From contig JAAAFW010000006.1 of NCBI GenBank assembly GCA_019352875.1, positions 1,457,462 through 1,521,461 of the forward strand: a stretch of 64,000 nucleotides of DNA, given 5' to 3'. This document shows positions 41,329 through 50,116 of this stretch, one piece after another. The notes under the pieces were generated by a model. The model saw nothing but the letters and a program-made list of their open reading frames with translations. It had not been told where the DNA came from and searched no databases. Both the position numbers and the translations under genes were made by a program. The stretch's first letter is position 1, and each line of letters begins with the position of its first letter. The stretch comes from Pedobacter cryoconitis. GTDB lineage: Bacteria; Bacteroidota; Bacteroidia; Sphingobacteriales; Sphingobacteriaceae.

Positions 41329-42876
41329 ATGAAGAAATTTTGTACTTTACTATTAGCCGGAGTCTGCGCATTTCAGTTTGCTGATGCGCAGCAATCCAAA
41401 TTAACCAGACCAGCATTGCCGCCGAAGGCAGCAGACTCTGTAAAAATCGGAACAGCCGTTAATTCACGTACGATCGTGCCTGAAAGTTCGGTCATCACTA
41501 ATCATCAGGTCACTATTAAGGGACAGCGTATACCCTATAAGGCGACCACAGGAACACTTCCTGTTTGGGATGATGCGGGTAAACCAATCGCTGGTCTGTT
41601 CTATACCTATTACGAACGTTCTGATGTAAAAGACAGAGCTTCCAGACCATTGGTCATTTCGTTTAACGGTGGACCGGGGTCTGCATCTGTATGGATGCAT
41701 ATCGCCTATACAGGTCCTGTTGTGTTGAATATTGATGATGAAGGTTATCCGGTTCAGCCATATGGTTATAAAGAAAACCAGGCGTCCATTCTTGATATGG
41801 CCGATATCGTTTATATCGACCCTGTGAATACCGGTTACAGCCGTATTGTAGGTGACACACCTGGAAGCAAATTCTTCGGTGTAAATGCAGATATCAAATA
41901 TCTTGCTGAATGGCTGAATACTTTCGTTACACGGAATAACCGCTGGGCATCCCCTAAATATCTGATTGGTGAAAGTTACGGAACAACCCGTGTTTCCGGA
42001 TTGGCTATGGAGCTGCAAGGTTCACAGTGGATGTACCTTAACGGTGTGATCCTGGTTTCCCCAACGGATTTAGGTATACAGAGAGGTCCTGCTATGGAAG
42101 CTGCATTGATGTTGCCATATTATGCGGCGACAGCCTGGTATCACCATAAATTAACACCTGAACTTCAGAATAAAAAACTACAGGACATGTTGCCTGAAGT
42201 AGAAAACTATACCATGAACGTGCTGGTACCTGCATTAGCAAAGGGCAATCAGTTACCGGATGCAGAGCGTAAATCTATTGCAACGCAGATGTCCCGGTTT
42301 GCTGGCATCAGTGAAAAATCAATTTTGCAGCAGAACTTGTCCGTTCCCGTAAACTTTTTCTGGAAAGAACTATTAAGGGATGAAGGCTTTACCGTCGGAC
42401 GTCTGGATTCAAGATATAAAGGGCTGGACAAAGCGAGCGCAGGAGAACGCCCTGACTATAATGCTGAATTAACTTCATGGTTGCATTCTTTTACGCCTGC
42501 AATTAATATGTACCTGCGTAATGAATTAAACTATAAAACGGATTTGAAGTATAATATGTTTGGCCCCGTTCGTCCATGGGACGATTCCAATAACCGTACT
42601 GGTGAGAATCTGCGTGCAGCTATGGCACAAAATCCTTATCTGCATGTCATGGTTCAGTCGGGCTATTTTGATGGAGCATGTGATTATTTTAATGCTAAGT
42701 ATAATTTATGGCAGATGGATCCGAGCGGAAAACTGAAAGACAGAATGAGCTGGAAAGGGTATGAAAGCGGACACATGATGTACCTGAGAAAAGTAGATCT
42801 TAGTGCTGGTAATAACGATATCAGAGAGTTTATCACTAATTCTTTACCTAAACCCGGAGTTCCTGCGAAGTTTTAA
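41329..42876 (+). CDS. Secreted S10-family serine carboxypeptidase-like protein
   Basis: A 515-residue exported protein (signal peptide to about 20, FADAQ). The alpha/beta-hydrolase catalytic triad of peptidase family S10 is visible: oxyanion region SFNGGPGSASVWMH near 105, nucleophile GESYGTTRVSG near 205, Asp in GYFDGACDYF near 450, His in GYESGHMMYL near 485. It would remove C-terminal residues from peptides in the periplasm. The start is the ATG at 41329 (MKKFCTLLLAG); the frame opens earlier with a GTG. It does not clearly belong to the maltose locus. Confidence 0.92.
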   Translation: MKKFCTLLLAGVCAFQFADAQQSKLTRPALPPKAADSVKIGTAVNSRTIVPESSVITNHQVTIKGQRIPYKATTGTLPVWDDAGKPIAGLFYTYYERSDVKDRASRPLVISFNGGPGSASVWMHIAYTGPVVLNIDDEGYPVQPYGYKENQASILDMADIVYIDPVNTGYSRIVGDTPGSKFFGVNADIKYLAEWLNTFVTRNNRWASPKYLIGESYGTTRVSGLAMELQGSQWMYLNGVILVSPTDLGIQRGPAMEAALMLPYYAATAWYHHKLTPELQNKKLQDMLPEVENYTMNVLVPALAKGNQLPDAERKSIATQMSRFAGISEKSILQQNLSVPVNFFWKELLRDEGFTVGRLDSRYKGLDKASAGERPDYNAELTSWLHSFTPAINMYLRNELNYKTDLKYNMFGPVRPWDDSNNRTGENLRAAMAQNPYLHVMVQSGYFDGACDYFNAKYNLWQMDPSGKLKDRMSWKGYESGHMMYLRKVDLSAGNNDIREFITNSLPKPGVPAKF

Positions 42877-42904
42877 ATAAAATACCTATTTTTACCGCCC
42901 ACTT

Positions 42905-43867
42905 ATGGAACAGATAAAAACATCATTTGATTTTGAAAAACCTATTGCTGAACTGATGCAGCAAATTGAAAAGGTGAAACAGGTTGCTGATAAAACAAAA
43001 GTAGATATGTCTGCTACACTGATTGAGCTGGAGGAAAAACTGGCAAAAACCCAGAATGCCTTATACAACAATCTTTCAGGCTGGCAGGAAGTTCAGTTAT
43101 CCCGCCACCCGGAAAGACCGCAGACGCTTGATTATATCAGTATGATCTGTGATGATTTCATCGAGATGCATGGTGACCGTACGGTAAAAGATGATAAAGC
43201 TATTATTGGTGGATTTGCAACTATTGCAGGTAAGACGGTAATGGTAATTGGCCATCAGAAAGGTAAAAACACAAAAGAACGTCAATATCGTAATTTCGGT
43301 ATGGCAAATCCGGAAGGTTATCGCAAAGCACTGAGGTTAATGCGTCTTGCAGAGAAATTCAATAAACCGGTAGTTTCTTTCATTGATACGATGGGTGCAT
43401 ATCCTGGTATTGAAGCTGAGGAACGTGGTCAGGGAGAGGCTATTGCCAGAAACTTGCTGGAAATGTCTGTGCTGAAAGTACCGATTCTTTGCTTTGTTAT
43501 TGGCGAAGGTGCATCAGGCGGAGCTCTGGGTATTGGTATCGGTGACCGCGTCTATATGCTTGAGCATACCTGGTATTCGGTTATTTCGCCTGAATCTTGT
43601 TCGTCCATCTTATGGCGCAGCTGGGATTTCAAAGAGAAAGCGGCAGAATGTCTTAAGCTTACCTCTGCAGATATGCTGAAGAATAAACTGATTGACGGTA
43701 TTATCCCGGAACCTTTAGGCGGAGCGCATCAGAATCCGGCGCTGATGGGACAGACCCTGAAAACACAGATCATCAACGATCTGACTGAATTCAGTAAAAT
43801 CAAAACAGAAAAAATGGTAGAGAACAGAATTGATAAGTTCTGTAATATGGGTGTAGTTGTAGAATAA
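42905..43867 (+). CDS. accA: Acetyl-CoA carboxylase carboxyltransferase subunit alpha
   Basis: A 320-residue subunit that, with AccD, transfers CO2 from biotin to acetyl-CoA as the first step of fatty acid synthesis. The N-terminal helical part (to about 75) precedes [12 protein letters not shown], the crotonase-like core [79 protein letters not shown] and [13 protein letters not shown]. Length is normal. The gene is single and followed by a strong terminator. Confidence 0.97.
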   Translation: MEQIKTSFDFEKPIAELMQQIEKVKQVADKTKVDMSATLIELEEKLAKTQNALYNNLSGWQEVQLSRHPERPQTLDYISMICDDFIEMHGDRTVKDDKAIIGGFATIAGKTVMVIGHQKGKNTKERQYRNFGMANPEGYRKALRLMRLAEKFNKPVVSFIDTMGAYPGIEAEERGQGEAIARNLLEMSVLKVPILCFVIGEGASGGALGIGIGDRVYMLEHTWYSVISPESCSSILWRSWDFKEKAAECLKLTSADMLKNKLIDGIIPEPLGGAHQNPALMGQTLKTQIINDLTEFSKIKTEKMVENRIDKFCNMGVVVE

Positions 43868-43887
43868 GCTGCACACAATACAAATGG

Positions 43888-43925
43888 AAAAAGCCTGATC
43901 AGAATTATTCTGATCAGGCTTTTTT
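43888..43925 (+). terminator. Terminator of accA
   Basis: A perfect 13-bp stem (43892-43904 with 43908-43920) with loop TTA, extended by A/T pairs and followed by a T-run. Confidence 0.93.
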
Positions 43926-43959
43926 GTTGCTGAGCGGTTATGCTATAAATCATGATCCA

Positions 43960-43995
43960 AAAAAAAGAGCTGCCGGTTAGGGCAGCTCTTTTTTT
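43960..43995 (-). terminator. Terminator of the DUF2723 gene
   Basis: GAGCTGCC (43967-43974) pairs with GGCAGCTC (43981-43988), loop of 6 nt, flanked by seven A and seven T, so it can stop transcription in both directions. It lies 15 nt after the stop of the minus-strand gene. Confidence 0.92.
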
Positions 43996-44010
43996 ACAGG
44001 CAGTCTGCTG

Positions 44011-47000
44011 TTATTCTTCAGGTACTTCCTGAGCGAAATAAACAGAGAAGCGGGATTCCAGTTCAGTAAACTGTTTGCCCAGTTGCTGTGCAAGTTTTGT
44101 CTGGTTCTGTTCCGTGGCTGTTTTGACCATTTGATTTAGGAACTGCAGACCAAGCTGGACATTCTGCCCACCCACAAAGCGATTTTTGCTTTTCGAGACA
44201 TCTGCCAGATAAGTTAATTCCTTATAGATGTATAAACCTGATTTTTCCATCAGTTCATTTGCGCGTGCAGTATCCTTTAAGGTATACAGATTTTCCGCCA
44301 TAAAATATTTACCCATCATAGAGCGAAGCCCATAGAAGCGTTCCGGCATAACTTCAAAGTAACGGTTTACGACTTTCTTCGCGTCTTGCGTTCTTCCCTC
44401 TTTAATTAATCCTGAAATAGTGGTGTTAAACAAGTTATTGAAGATACTGATGTCATCAGAAGATTGCGGGTCCAGGTACTTCGCATTTTTAACATTACCC
44501 CATTTGAATTTATTGTAAACGTTATTAAACATGATGTCTGTATTGACCAGCTCAGATCTTCCAGCGGCAGAATCAATTTTAAGCGGCATAAGACGCATCG
44601 CAAGACCTTCAGTATATAAATAATTATCCAGACCAATAAATTGATCAGAAGGAACAGTACTTGCAAAATAAACTGGTCTTTTCCAGTCATTATGTACCAA
44701 TATATCCAGGAGTGCCAGTGTACCTTTAGTTACATAGTTCTTATTGAAGGTCCATTCCATTACCGGAGCTATTTTAGCTGCATCTGCAGCTTTAACAGTT
44801 CCGCTGCTGATTACCTGTTTCGGATCAATAGTCAACTTAAAGTTTTTAGTTGGAATGAAGTTTTCCTTACTACCATTCTGCAACGGGATTTTATCATCAT
44901 CATCATCAGAAAGGAGTACTTCCAGAATGTTTTTAAGCTCAACAGCACCAGCTATCTTATAGTCCTGATAATACATCACATCTCTTACACCCTGCACATA
45001 TTGTGACGGTTTCATGCTGATAGGCAAAGGAGCAGACTCATTCTGCTTACGCTTCATACCGTCAATATACCAGTCTGTGTCAAACAAACTGAGGTTAACA
45101 AGACGAATATCCGGACGGATATTCTCCACCTCTTGTGCATACCATAAAGGATAGGTGTCGTTATCACCGTAAGTGAACAGAATTGCATTCGGTGCGCAGG
45201 ATTGCAAATAATCTACCGCAATGTCGTGTGCAACCATTTTAGTCGAACGATCATGGTCATCCCAACCCTGGGCTGCCATAATTACCGGTGCTCCGAAAAG
45301 GGAAATAACGGTAGCGCCGATTGCAGCGTTGACCGGATTGATTTTTTTAAATAGATATTCCTTTAGTGCGAGAACAGCAAAGCCAATCCAGATTGCAAAA
45401 GCATAGAATGAACCTGCATAGGCGTAATCCCTTTCTCTGGGCTCAAGCGGTTTCTGATTCAGGTAAAGTACAATAGCAAGACCTGTGAAAAAGAATAATA
45501 GGCCAACTATACCTGCATCTTTCTGATTGCGCTTAAAATGCCAGATCGCACCAATTAAGCCCAGTATTAGCGGTAAAAAGAAGAAACGATTATAAGCGTT
45601 ATTGTCGGTAATAGAAGGAGGGAGGTTAGTCTGGTCTCCAAGCATAAGAGCATCAATAGGTTTGATGCCGCTTAAGAACTGGCCGCTGTAGATGCCGGCA
45701 CCCTGTTCGTCGTTCTGGCGTCCTGCGAAATTCCACATGAAATAGCGCATATACATATTGCCGATCTGGTATTTGAAAAGGTAATTAATGTTGTCAAATA
45801 AACCAGGGAAGTAAGCGTCGTCAAAACCCATCAGATTTTTATATTCACGAACATGTCTCGCGTCATCACTGTACATCCTTGGGAAAGGTGTGATTTTGTC
45901 AAATTCATAATCCGTTTTCTTTCCTGCAACTTCATATTTAGTATCGCCTTTTCTATAAAGGGTTTTACCCTCTTTAAGACTGATTTTTTCTGAGTTATAA
46001 TTAGGGCCGAAAAGTAATGGACGGTCACCGTATTGTTCCCTGTTCAGATAGCTTAGGAAAGAGAATGCGTTATCTGGATTACTGTTATTCAGATTAGGGT
46101 TGGCCTTTGCCCGGATAACAATCATAGCAAATGAGCAATAACCGAAAATAATTAGTGCAGTTGATAAGAAGGCCAGGTTTAAGATTTTATTCTGTTGTTT
46201 AATAGAGTATCTGATTCCCCACACCAGTCCACCGATTAGCAGAATTGCGAAGAAAACCACACCAGTGCCGAAGCCCATTCCCATTGTGTTGACAAAGAAC
46301 AAGTCAAAATACGCACCGAATGACACGACGTACTGAATAATACCGTATTGAACGAAAGCCAGAATCAGAATACCTATAAAGAAGGTTTTAACAATGCCGA
46401 CGTTTGTAGGCTTGGCCGTTTTTTTGAAATAATATACGAAGGCAATTGCCGGGATGGTTAGTAAGTTCAGTAAGTGGATACCGATTGACAGACCCATTAT
46501 ATAAGCGATGAAAAGTAACCAGCGGTCTGCACGGGGCTCATCTGCATGGGCTTCCCATTTAAGTATTGCCCAGAATACAATGGCAGTAAACAGAGATGAA
46601 AGTGCATATACTTCAGATTCAACAGCGGAGAACCAGAAACTGTCAGAGAAAGTATAGGCTAAGGCACCAACTACACCAGCACCCATCACTGTAACCAGAT
46701 TTGCAGTCGTCAGGTCGGCATCTGTTTTGATAACCATCTTTTTGGCAAGGGCAGTGATTGTCCAGAACAGAAAGAGTATCGTAGCCGCGCTGGCCATTGC
46801 AGAACCGATATTCATGAAATACGCAATCTTTTCAAGATCACCAAATGCGAACAGTGAGAAGAAACGCTGGATCATTAAAAACAATGGAGCGCCTGGCTGG
46901 TGTACAACCTGCATTTTTAAAGCTGAGGCGATAAATTCACCGCAATCCCAAAAGCTTACCGAGGGCTCCAGGGTGAGGATATAGGTAATCGCAGCGACCA

Positions 47001-47046
47001 TAAAGCAGAGCCACCCTGTAATGTTATTAATTTTTGAATAGTTCAT
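44011..47046 (-). CDS. DUF2723-family integral membrane protein, probable protein glycosyltransferase
   Basis: A 1011-residue protein. The N-terminal DUF2723 block is unmistakable: GWLCFMVAAITYILTLEPSVSFWDCGEFIASALKMQVVHQPGAPLFLMIQRFFSLF. About a dozen membrane segments fill residues 1-620 (GT-C-like topology; the DCGE acidic pair in the first external loop is the likely metal/catalytic site). The soluble C-terminal part (about 620-1011) contains AILFTYGDNDTYPLWYAQE and a helical TPR-like end. Members of this family in Bacteroidota are proposed to glycosylate exported proteins; the sugar and targets here are unknown. A run of five Asp (near residue 715) is coded by a short ATC repeat. Confidence 0.9.
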   Translation of the reverse strand: MNYSKINNITGWLCFMVAAITYILTLEPSVSFWDCGEFIASALKMQVVHQPGAPLFLMIQRFFSLFAFGDLEKIAYFMNIGSAMASAATILFLFWTITALAKKMVIKTDADLTTANLVTVMGAGVVGALAYTFSDSFWFSAVESEVYALSSLFTAIVFWAILKWEAHADEPRADRWLLFIAYIMGLSIGIHLLNLLTIPAIAFVYYFKKTAKPTNVGIVKTFFIGILILAFVQYGIIQYVVSFGAYFDLFFVNTMGMGFGTGVVFFAILLIGGLVWGIRYSIKQQNKILNLAFLSTALIIFGYCSFAMIVIRAKANPNLNNSNPDNAFSFLSYLNREQYGDRPLLFGPNYNSEKISLKEGKTLYRKGDTKYEVAGKKTDYEFDKITPFPRMYSDDARHVREYKNLMGFDDAYFPGLFDNINYLFKYQIGNMYMRYFMWNFAGRQNDEQGAGIYSGQFLSGIKPIDALMLGDQTNLPPSITDNNAYNRFFFLPLILGLIGAIWHFKRNQKDAGIVGLLFFFTGLAIVLYLNQKPLEPRERDYAYAGSFYAFAIWIGFAVLALKEYLFKKINPVNAAIGATVISLFGAPVIMAAQGWDDHDRSTKMVAHDIAVDYLQSCAPNAILFTYGDNDTYPLWYAQEVENIRPDIRLVNLSLFDTDWYIDGMKRKQNESAPLPISMKPSQYVQGVRDVMYYQDYKIAGAVELKNILEVLLSDDDDDKIPLQNGSKENFIPTKNFKLTIDPKQVISSGTVKAADAAKIAPVMEWTFNKNYVTKGTLALLDILVHNDWKRPVYFASTVPSDQFIGLDNYLYTEGLAMRLMPLKIDSAAGRSELVNTDIMFNNVYNKFKWGNVKNAKYLDPQSSDDISIFNNLFNTTISGLIKEGRTQDAKKVVNRYFEVMPERFYGLRSMMGKYFMAENLYTLKDTARANELMEKSGLYIYKELTYLADVSKSKNRFVGGQNVQLGLQFLNQMVKTATEQNQTKLAQQLGKQFTELESRFSVYFAQEVPEE

Positions 47047-47553
47047 GTGTTATTGTTAATGTAAAATTGGCTTATAGCAGCTGTTTGAAACTTTAATATA
47101 CTTAAACAGCTTAAAATGCAGCCGAAAATAATCAAATAGATTGAGAGCTTCTTTAAATTTTGTTTAATATTTTGCTTATCCGGCATTATGTAACCGAATT
47201 GTTTTCGTCCCTTTTTCGTTTCTGTCCATGTAATCTGTTTTTTTTTATTTTTTTTATCGAAAAATCTGCAGGATATCTAAGTTCCTGATTGCTTTTATTT
47301 TAGCCTAAAATGGGTTAATTCCACGTTTTTTAAGCCGTGTTTTTTTGTGCGATTATTATCTGGTTTTTCTGTCTGTTTTTGAATGTGTTAGGTATGTAAT
47401 TGTATAGAATACATCGAATGAACGCTACAGAGGCCATTTTATGTTGTTTGAAAAATATTTTAAACTTTTTTTTAGAAAGATTTGCAATTCTAAAATATCT
47501 GCGTACATTTGCATTCCCAATTGAGACGAACGTTTGTCGAAAAGAAGGAAGAT
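47047..47553. other. 507-nt intergenic region upstream of tRNA-Gln
   Basis: No credible coding frame is seen. The left part holds the leader of the minus-strand DUF2723 gene; the middle (47230-47350) is T-rich with homopolymer runs. The only clear signal is the tRNA promoter at 47481-47511. Confidence 0.5.
47481..47511 (+). promoter_or_regulatory. Consensus promoter of tRNA-Gln
   Basis: TTTG (47481-47484), 19 nt, then TACATTTG (47504-47511): both boxes match the Bacteroidota primary sigma consensus (TTTG, 19-21 nt, TAnnTTTG) without mismatch. The tRNA begins 42 nt downstream. This is the best promoter in the window. Confidence 0.85.
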
Positions 47554-47624
47554 TGCCCGATAGTATAAAGGTAGTACAACGGTTTTTGGTACCGTTTGTC
47601 TAGGTTCGAATCCTGGTCGGGCAA
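47554..47624 (+). tRNA. tRNA-Gln (anticodon TTG)
   Basis: Acceptor stem TGCCCGA pairs with TCGGGCA; the discriminator base is A and no CCA is encoded, as usual in Bacteroidota. The anticodon stem ACGGT/ACCGT encloses the loop TTTTGGT with anticodon TTG. The T-arm is CTAGG-TTCGAAT-CCTGG. D-arm GTAT/GTAC. All helices are complete. The gene stands alone with its own promoter and terminator. Confidence 0.95.
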
Positions 47625-47634
47625 CTAAACATAT

Positions 47635-47670
47635 TCGGATTGTGACTAAAGCACAATCCGATTTTTTTTT
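47635..47670 (+). terminator. Terminator of tRNA-Gln
   Basis: CGGATTGTG/CACAATCCG (47636-47644 and 47652-47660), 7-nt loop, then nine T. Confidence 0.93.
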
Positions 47671-47696
47671 AACCCAGCATTGATACCCGTCTAATC

Positions 47697-48638
47697 ATGC
47701 CATTGCAATTTAACCCCGTTAAACTTTTTGCCGGCACCGGTACAAAAGCATTAGCTCACAAAATTGCCGAAAGTTACGGCAAACCTCTTGGTAATGTAAC
47801 CTTAAGTAAATTTAGCGATGGGGAGTTTCAGCCGTCATACGATGAAACAGTCAGGGGATGTGACGTCTTTTTAATCCAGTCTACTTACCAGCCTTCAGAT
47901 AATTTAATGGAACTGCTATTAATGATTGATGCAGCGAAGCGAGCTTCGGCGCATTACATTACTGCGGTTGTTCCTTATTATGGACTGGCCAGACAAGACA
48001 GGAAAGATAAACCTCGTGTTGCGATAGGAGCAAAACTTGTTGCAAATCTGTTGAAATCAGCCGGTATTCACCGGATTATGACTATGGATCTTCATGCTGC
48101 ACAGATTCAGGGTTTCTTCGACATACCAGTAGATCACCTGGATGGTTCAGTGATTTTTGTCCCTTATATTAAGAGCCTGGGCTTACACAATCTGACCATT
48201 GCATCACCTGATATGGGTGGATCATATCGTGCAAGAACATTTGCAAAGTTTTTCAATGCAGAGGTAGTTATCTGTGATAAAAGAAGGAAAAGAGCAAATG
48301 AAATTGAGTCCATGTCTATTATCGGTGATGTAACCGATATGGATATTGTTTTAATTGATGACATTTGTGATACTGCAGGTACTCTTGCAAAAGCTGCTGC
48401 CCTGATTATGGAAAAAGGAGCGAGAAGCGTAAGAGCTGTCTGTACGCATCCGGTATTGTCAGGTAAAGCTTATGAAACGGTAGAAAACTCTCTGTTAACC
48501 GAGCTTATTGTAACGGATACTATTCCTTTAAAACAGGATAGTCCTAAAATTAAAGTATTGAGTACAGCACCCTTATTTGCGAAGGCAATTGCCAATGTAA
48601 ATGAGCATGGTTCAATCAGTGATCTGTTCCGGGTTTAA
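47697..48638 (+). CDS. prs: Ribose-phosphate pyrophosphokinase
   Basis: Makes phosphoribosyl pyrophosphate from ribose 5-phosphate and ATP for nucleotide, His and Trp synthesis. The 313 residues include FSDGEFQPSYDETVRG near 40, the ATP/flexible loop VPYYGLARQDRKDKPRVAIGAKL near 98, MDLHAAQIQGFFDIPVDHL near 125, and the PRPP-binding loop IVLIDDICDTAGTLAKAA near 218. Length is normal for class I. It lies between tRNA-Gln and rplY; co-transcription with rplY (80-nt gap) is plausible and a common arrangement in this phylum. Confidence 0.96.
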   Translation: MPLQFNPVKLFAGTGTKALAHKIAESYGKPLGNVTLSKFSDGEFQPSYDETVRGCDVFLIQSTYQPSDNLMELLLMIDAAKRASAHYITAVVPYYGLARQDRKDKPRVAIGAKLVANLLKSAGIHRIMTMDLHAAQIQGFFDIPVDHLDGSVIFVPYIKSLGLHNLTIASPDMGGSYRARTFAKFFNAEVVICDKRRKRANEIESMSIIGDVTDMDIVLIDDICDTAGTLAKAAALIMEKGARSVRAVCTHPVLSGKAYETVENSLLTELIVTDTIPLKQDSPKIKVLSTAPLFAKAIANVNEHGSISDLFRV

Positions 48639-48718
48639 ATAAGAATAAATAGGGGCAACAATGATTATATAATAATCAGGAAGGCCTCATTTAATTATAT
48701 AAAATAAAATAAATAAAG

Positions 48719-49297
48719 ATGAAAATTATCGCAATTAGCGGTTCTCCAAGAGAGAACGTAGGGAAACGCGATGCTAAAGAGCTTCGCTACGAAGGTAAAG
48801 TTCCTGCAGTATTGTATGGTGGTACAGAGCAAAAACACTTTGCTGTTGTTATCACTGATTTAAAGGATGCTATCTATACACCAGAAGCGAACTTTGTTGA
48901 AATTGAATTTGAAGGTGCTAAAGTAAAAGCAATCATCAAAGAATTACAATTTCATCCATTAACAGACGTGTTATTACACGTAGATTTCTTACAATTATTT
49001 GATGAGAAAGAAATCGTTATGGAAATTCCAGTTAAATTAACCGGTACTTCTCCAGGTGTTAAAATGGGTGGTAAATTAGTTCAGAAATTACGTAAACTGC
49101 GTGTTAAATCTTTACCAAAAGATATGCCACAGACAGTTGAAGTTAATATTTCTAAATTAGAAGTTGGTAACTTATTCCGTGTTCGTGACTTAGCAAAAGG
49201 TGCTTACACTGTGACTAATACTCAAGAAGATACTATCGCTTCTGTAATTATGTCAAGAGCATTAAAACAAGCAGAGCAGGCAGCAGGTAAAAAATAA
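48719..49297 (+). CDS. rplY: 50S ribosomal protein L25/general stress protein Ctc
   Basis: A 192-residue two-domain L25 of the TL5/CTC type that binds 5S rRNA. The N-terminal domain (about 1-92) has RENVGKRDAKELRYEGKVPAVLYGG and LQFHPLTDVLLHVDFLQL; the C-terminal domain (about 93-185) has IPVKLTGTSPGVKMGGKLVQKLRKLRVKSLPKDMPQTVEVNISKLEVG. A small perfect hairpin, TGATTAT-ATA-ATAATCA (48662-48678), lies in the leader 40 nt before the ATG; a role in control is only a guess. A strong terminator follows. Confidence 0.95.
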   Translation: MKIIAISGSPRENVGKRDAKELRYEGKVPAVLYGGTEQKHFAVVITDLKDAIYTPEANFVEIEFEGAKVKAIIKELQFHPLTDVLLHVDFLQLFDEKEIVMEIPVKLTGTSPGVKMGGKLVQKLRKLRVKSLPKDMPQTVEVNISKLEVGNLFRVRDLAKGAYTVTNTQEDTIASVIMSRALKQAEQAAGKK

Positions 49298-49314
49298 GCT
49301 GTTTCTCCAATATA

Positions 49315-49352
49315 AAAAAGCCGTCTCCCCAATCGGGGCAGACGGCTTTTTT
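49315..49352 (+). terminator. Terminator of rplY
   Basis: GCCGTC (49320-49325) pairs with GACGGC (49341-49346), continued after a small internal loop by CCCC/GGGG, flanked by five A and six T. Confidence 0.92.
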
Positions 49353-49554
49353 ATATTTATATTTCCTCTATAAATAATGTTTTCATCGGTTGAGGAGAGA
49401 TCGATAAATCTTTTTTATATGCAAGGCAATTATATTGCACATAAAAATGAATTTATCTAAGTTTGGCCAGATGAACCGACTATGCAGCAGAATCCAGTTA
49501 AGCTGTTGCAGAAGTTATTAGGGTAGATCCTTAAATATAAATACACAATTCTAC

Positions 49555-50115
49555 ATGAAATATCTAATTGTTGGTCTGGGGAATATCGGATCGGAATATG
49601 CCAATACCAGGCACAATATAGGTTTTAATATTGCTGATCAGCTGGTGAAAGAGCTGGGAGGTGAATTCGCTAATCTGCGACTTGCTTATTACTCGGAGGT
49701 TTCCTGGAAAAGCAAAAAACTGCATGTCATTAAACCAACTACCTATATGAACCTCAGTGGTAGGGCGGTTAATTACTGGATGCAGGAACTTCGTATTCCG
49801 CTTGAAAATGTGTTGGTCATCGTCGATGATCTGGCCTTACCCCTTGGTAAACTGAGATTAAAACTCAAAGGCAGCAGTGCAGGACATAATGGACTTAAAA
49901 GTATAGAAGCCACCTGTGGCGGGCAGGATTATCCAAGATTGAGGTTTGGTATCGGGGACGACTTTCCAAAAGGCAGACAGGCAGATTACGTGCTCGGGCT
50001 TTTTTATAAAGAAGAATTACCAGAATTACCTGCGTTAATAGACAAGAGTGTTGCGCTGATCCAGAGTTTTGTAACTGCCGGACCAGCGAAGACTATGACT
50101 GCATTTAATCAGTAG
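49555..50115 (+). CDS. pth: Peptidyl-tRNA hydrolase
   Basis: Releases tRNA from peptidyl-tRNA dropped by stalled ribosomes. The 186-residue sequence shows LIVGLGNIGSEYANTRHNIGFNIAD with the catalytic His near 21, KPTTYMNLSGRAVNYWM near 62, VDDLALPLGKLRLKLKGSSAGHNGLKS near 92-115 with the catalytic Asp, and YPRLRFGIG. In many bacteria pth follows rplY, as it does here after a 257-nt gap. It ends 1 nt from the end of the convergent REC-kinase gene with no terminator. Confidence 0.96.
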   Translation: MKYLIVGLGNIGSEYANTRHNIGFNIADQLVKELGGEFANLRLAYYSEVSWKSKKLHVIKPTTYMNLSGRAVNYWMQELRIPLENVLVIVDDLALPLGKLRLKLKGSSAGHNGLKSIEATCGGQDYPRLRFGIGDDFPKGRQADYVLGLFYKEELPELPALIDKSVALIQSFVTAGPAKTMTAFNQ

Positions 50116-50116
50116 T

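Noticed and set aside
41464..42018. 184-codon minus-strand open frame opposite the S10 carboxypeptidase gene
   Set aside because: Covers the conserved catalytic region of the plus-strand gene; no independent support.
44890..44910. Trinucleotide repeat (ATC) as a contingency locus
   Set aside because: Only about five units, in frame, coding for five Asp residues; a change in number would not shift the frame.
47220..47350. T-rich homopolymer stretch as an origin or small RNA gene
   Set aside because: No DnaA-box cluster, no stable hairpin and no promoter-terminator pair apart from that of tRNA-Gln.
49353..49554. A small gene or RNA between rplY and pth
   Set aside because: Open frames are short without a clear start or motif, and I find no promoter-terminator pair.
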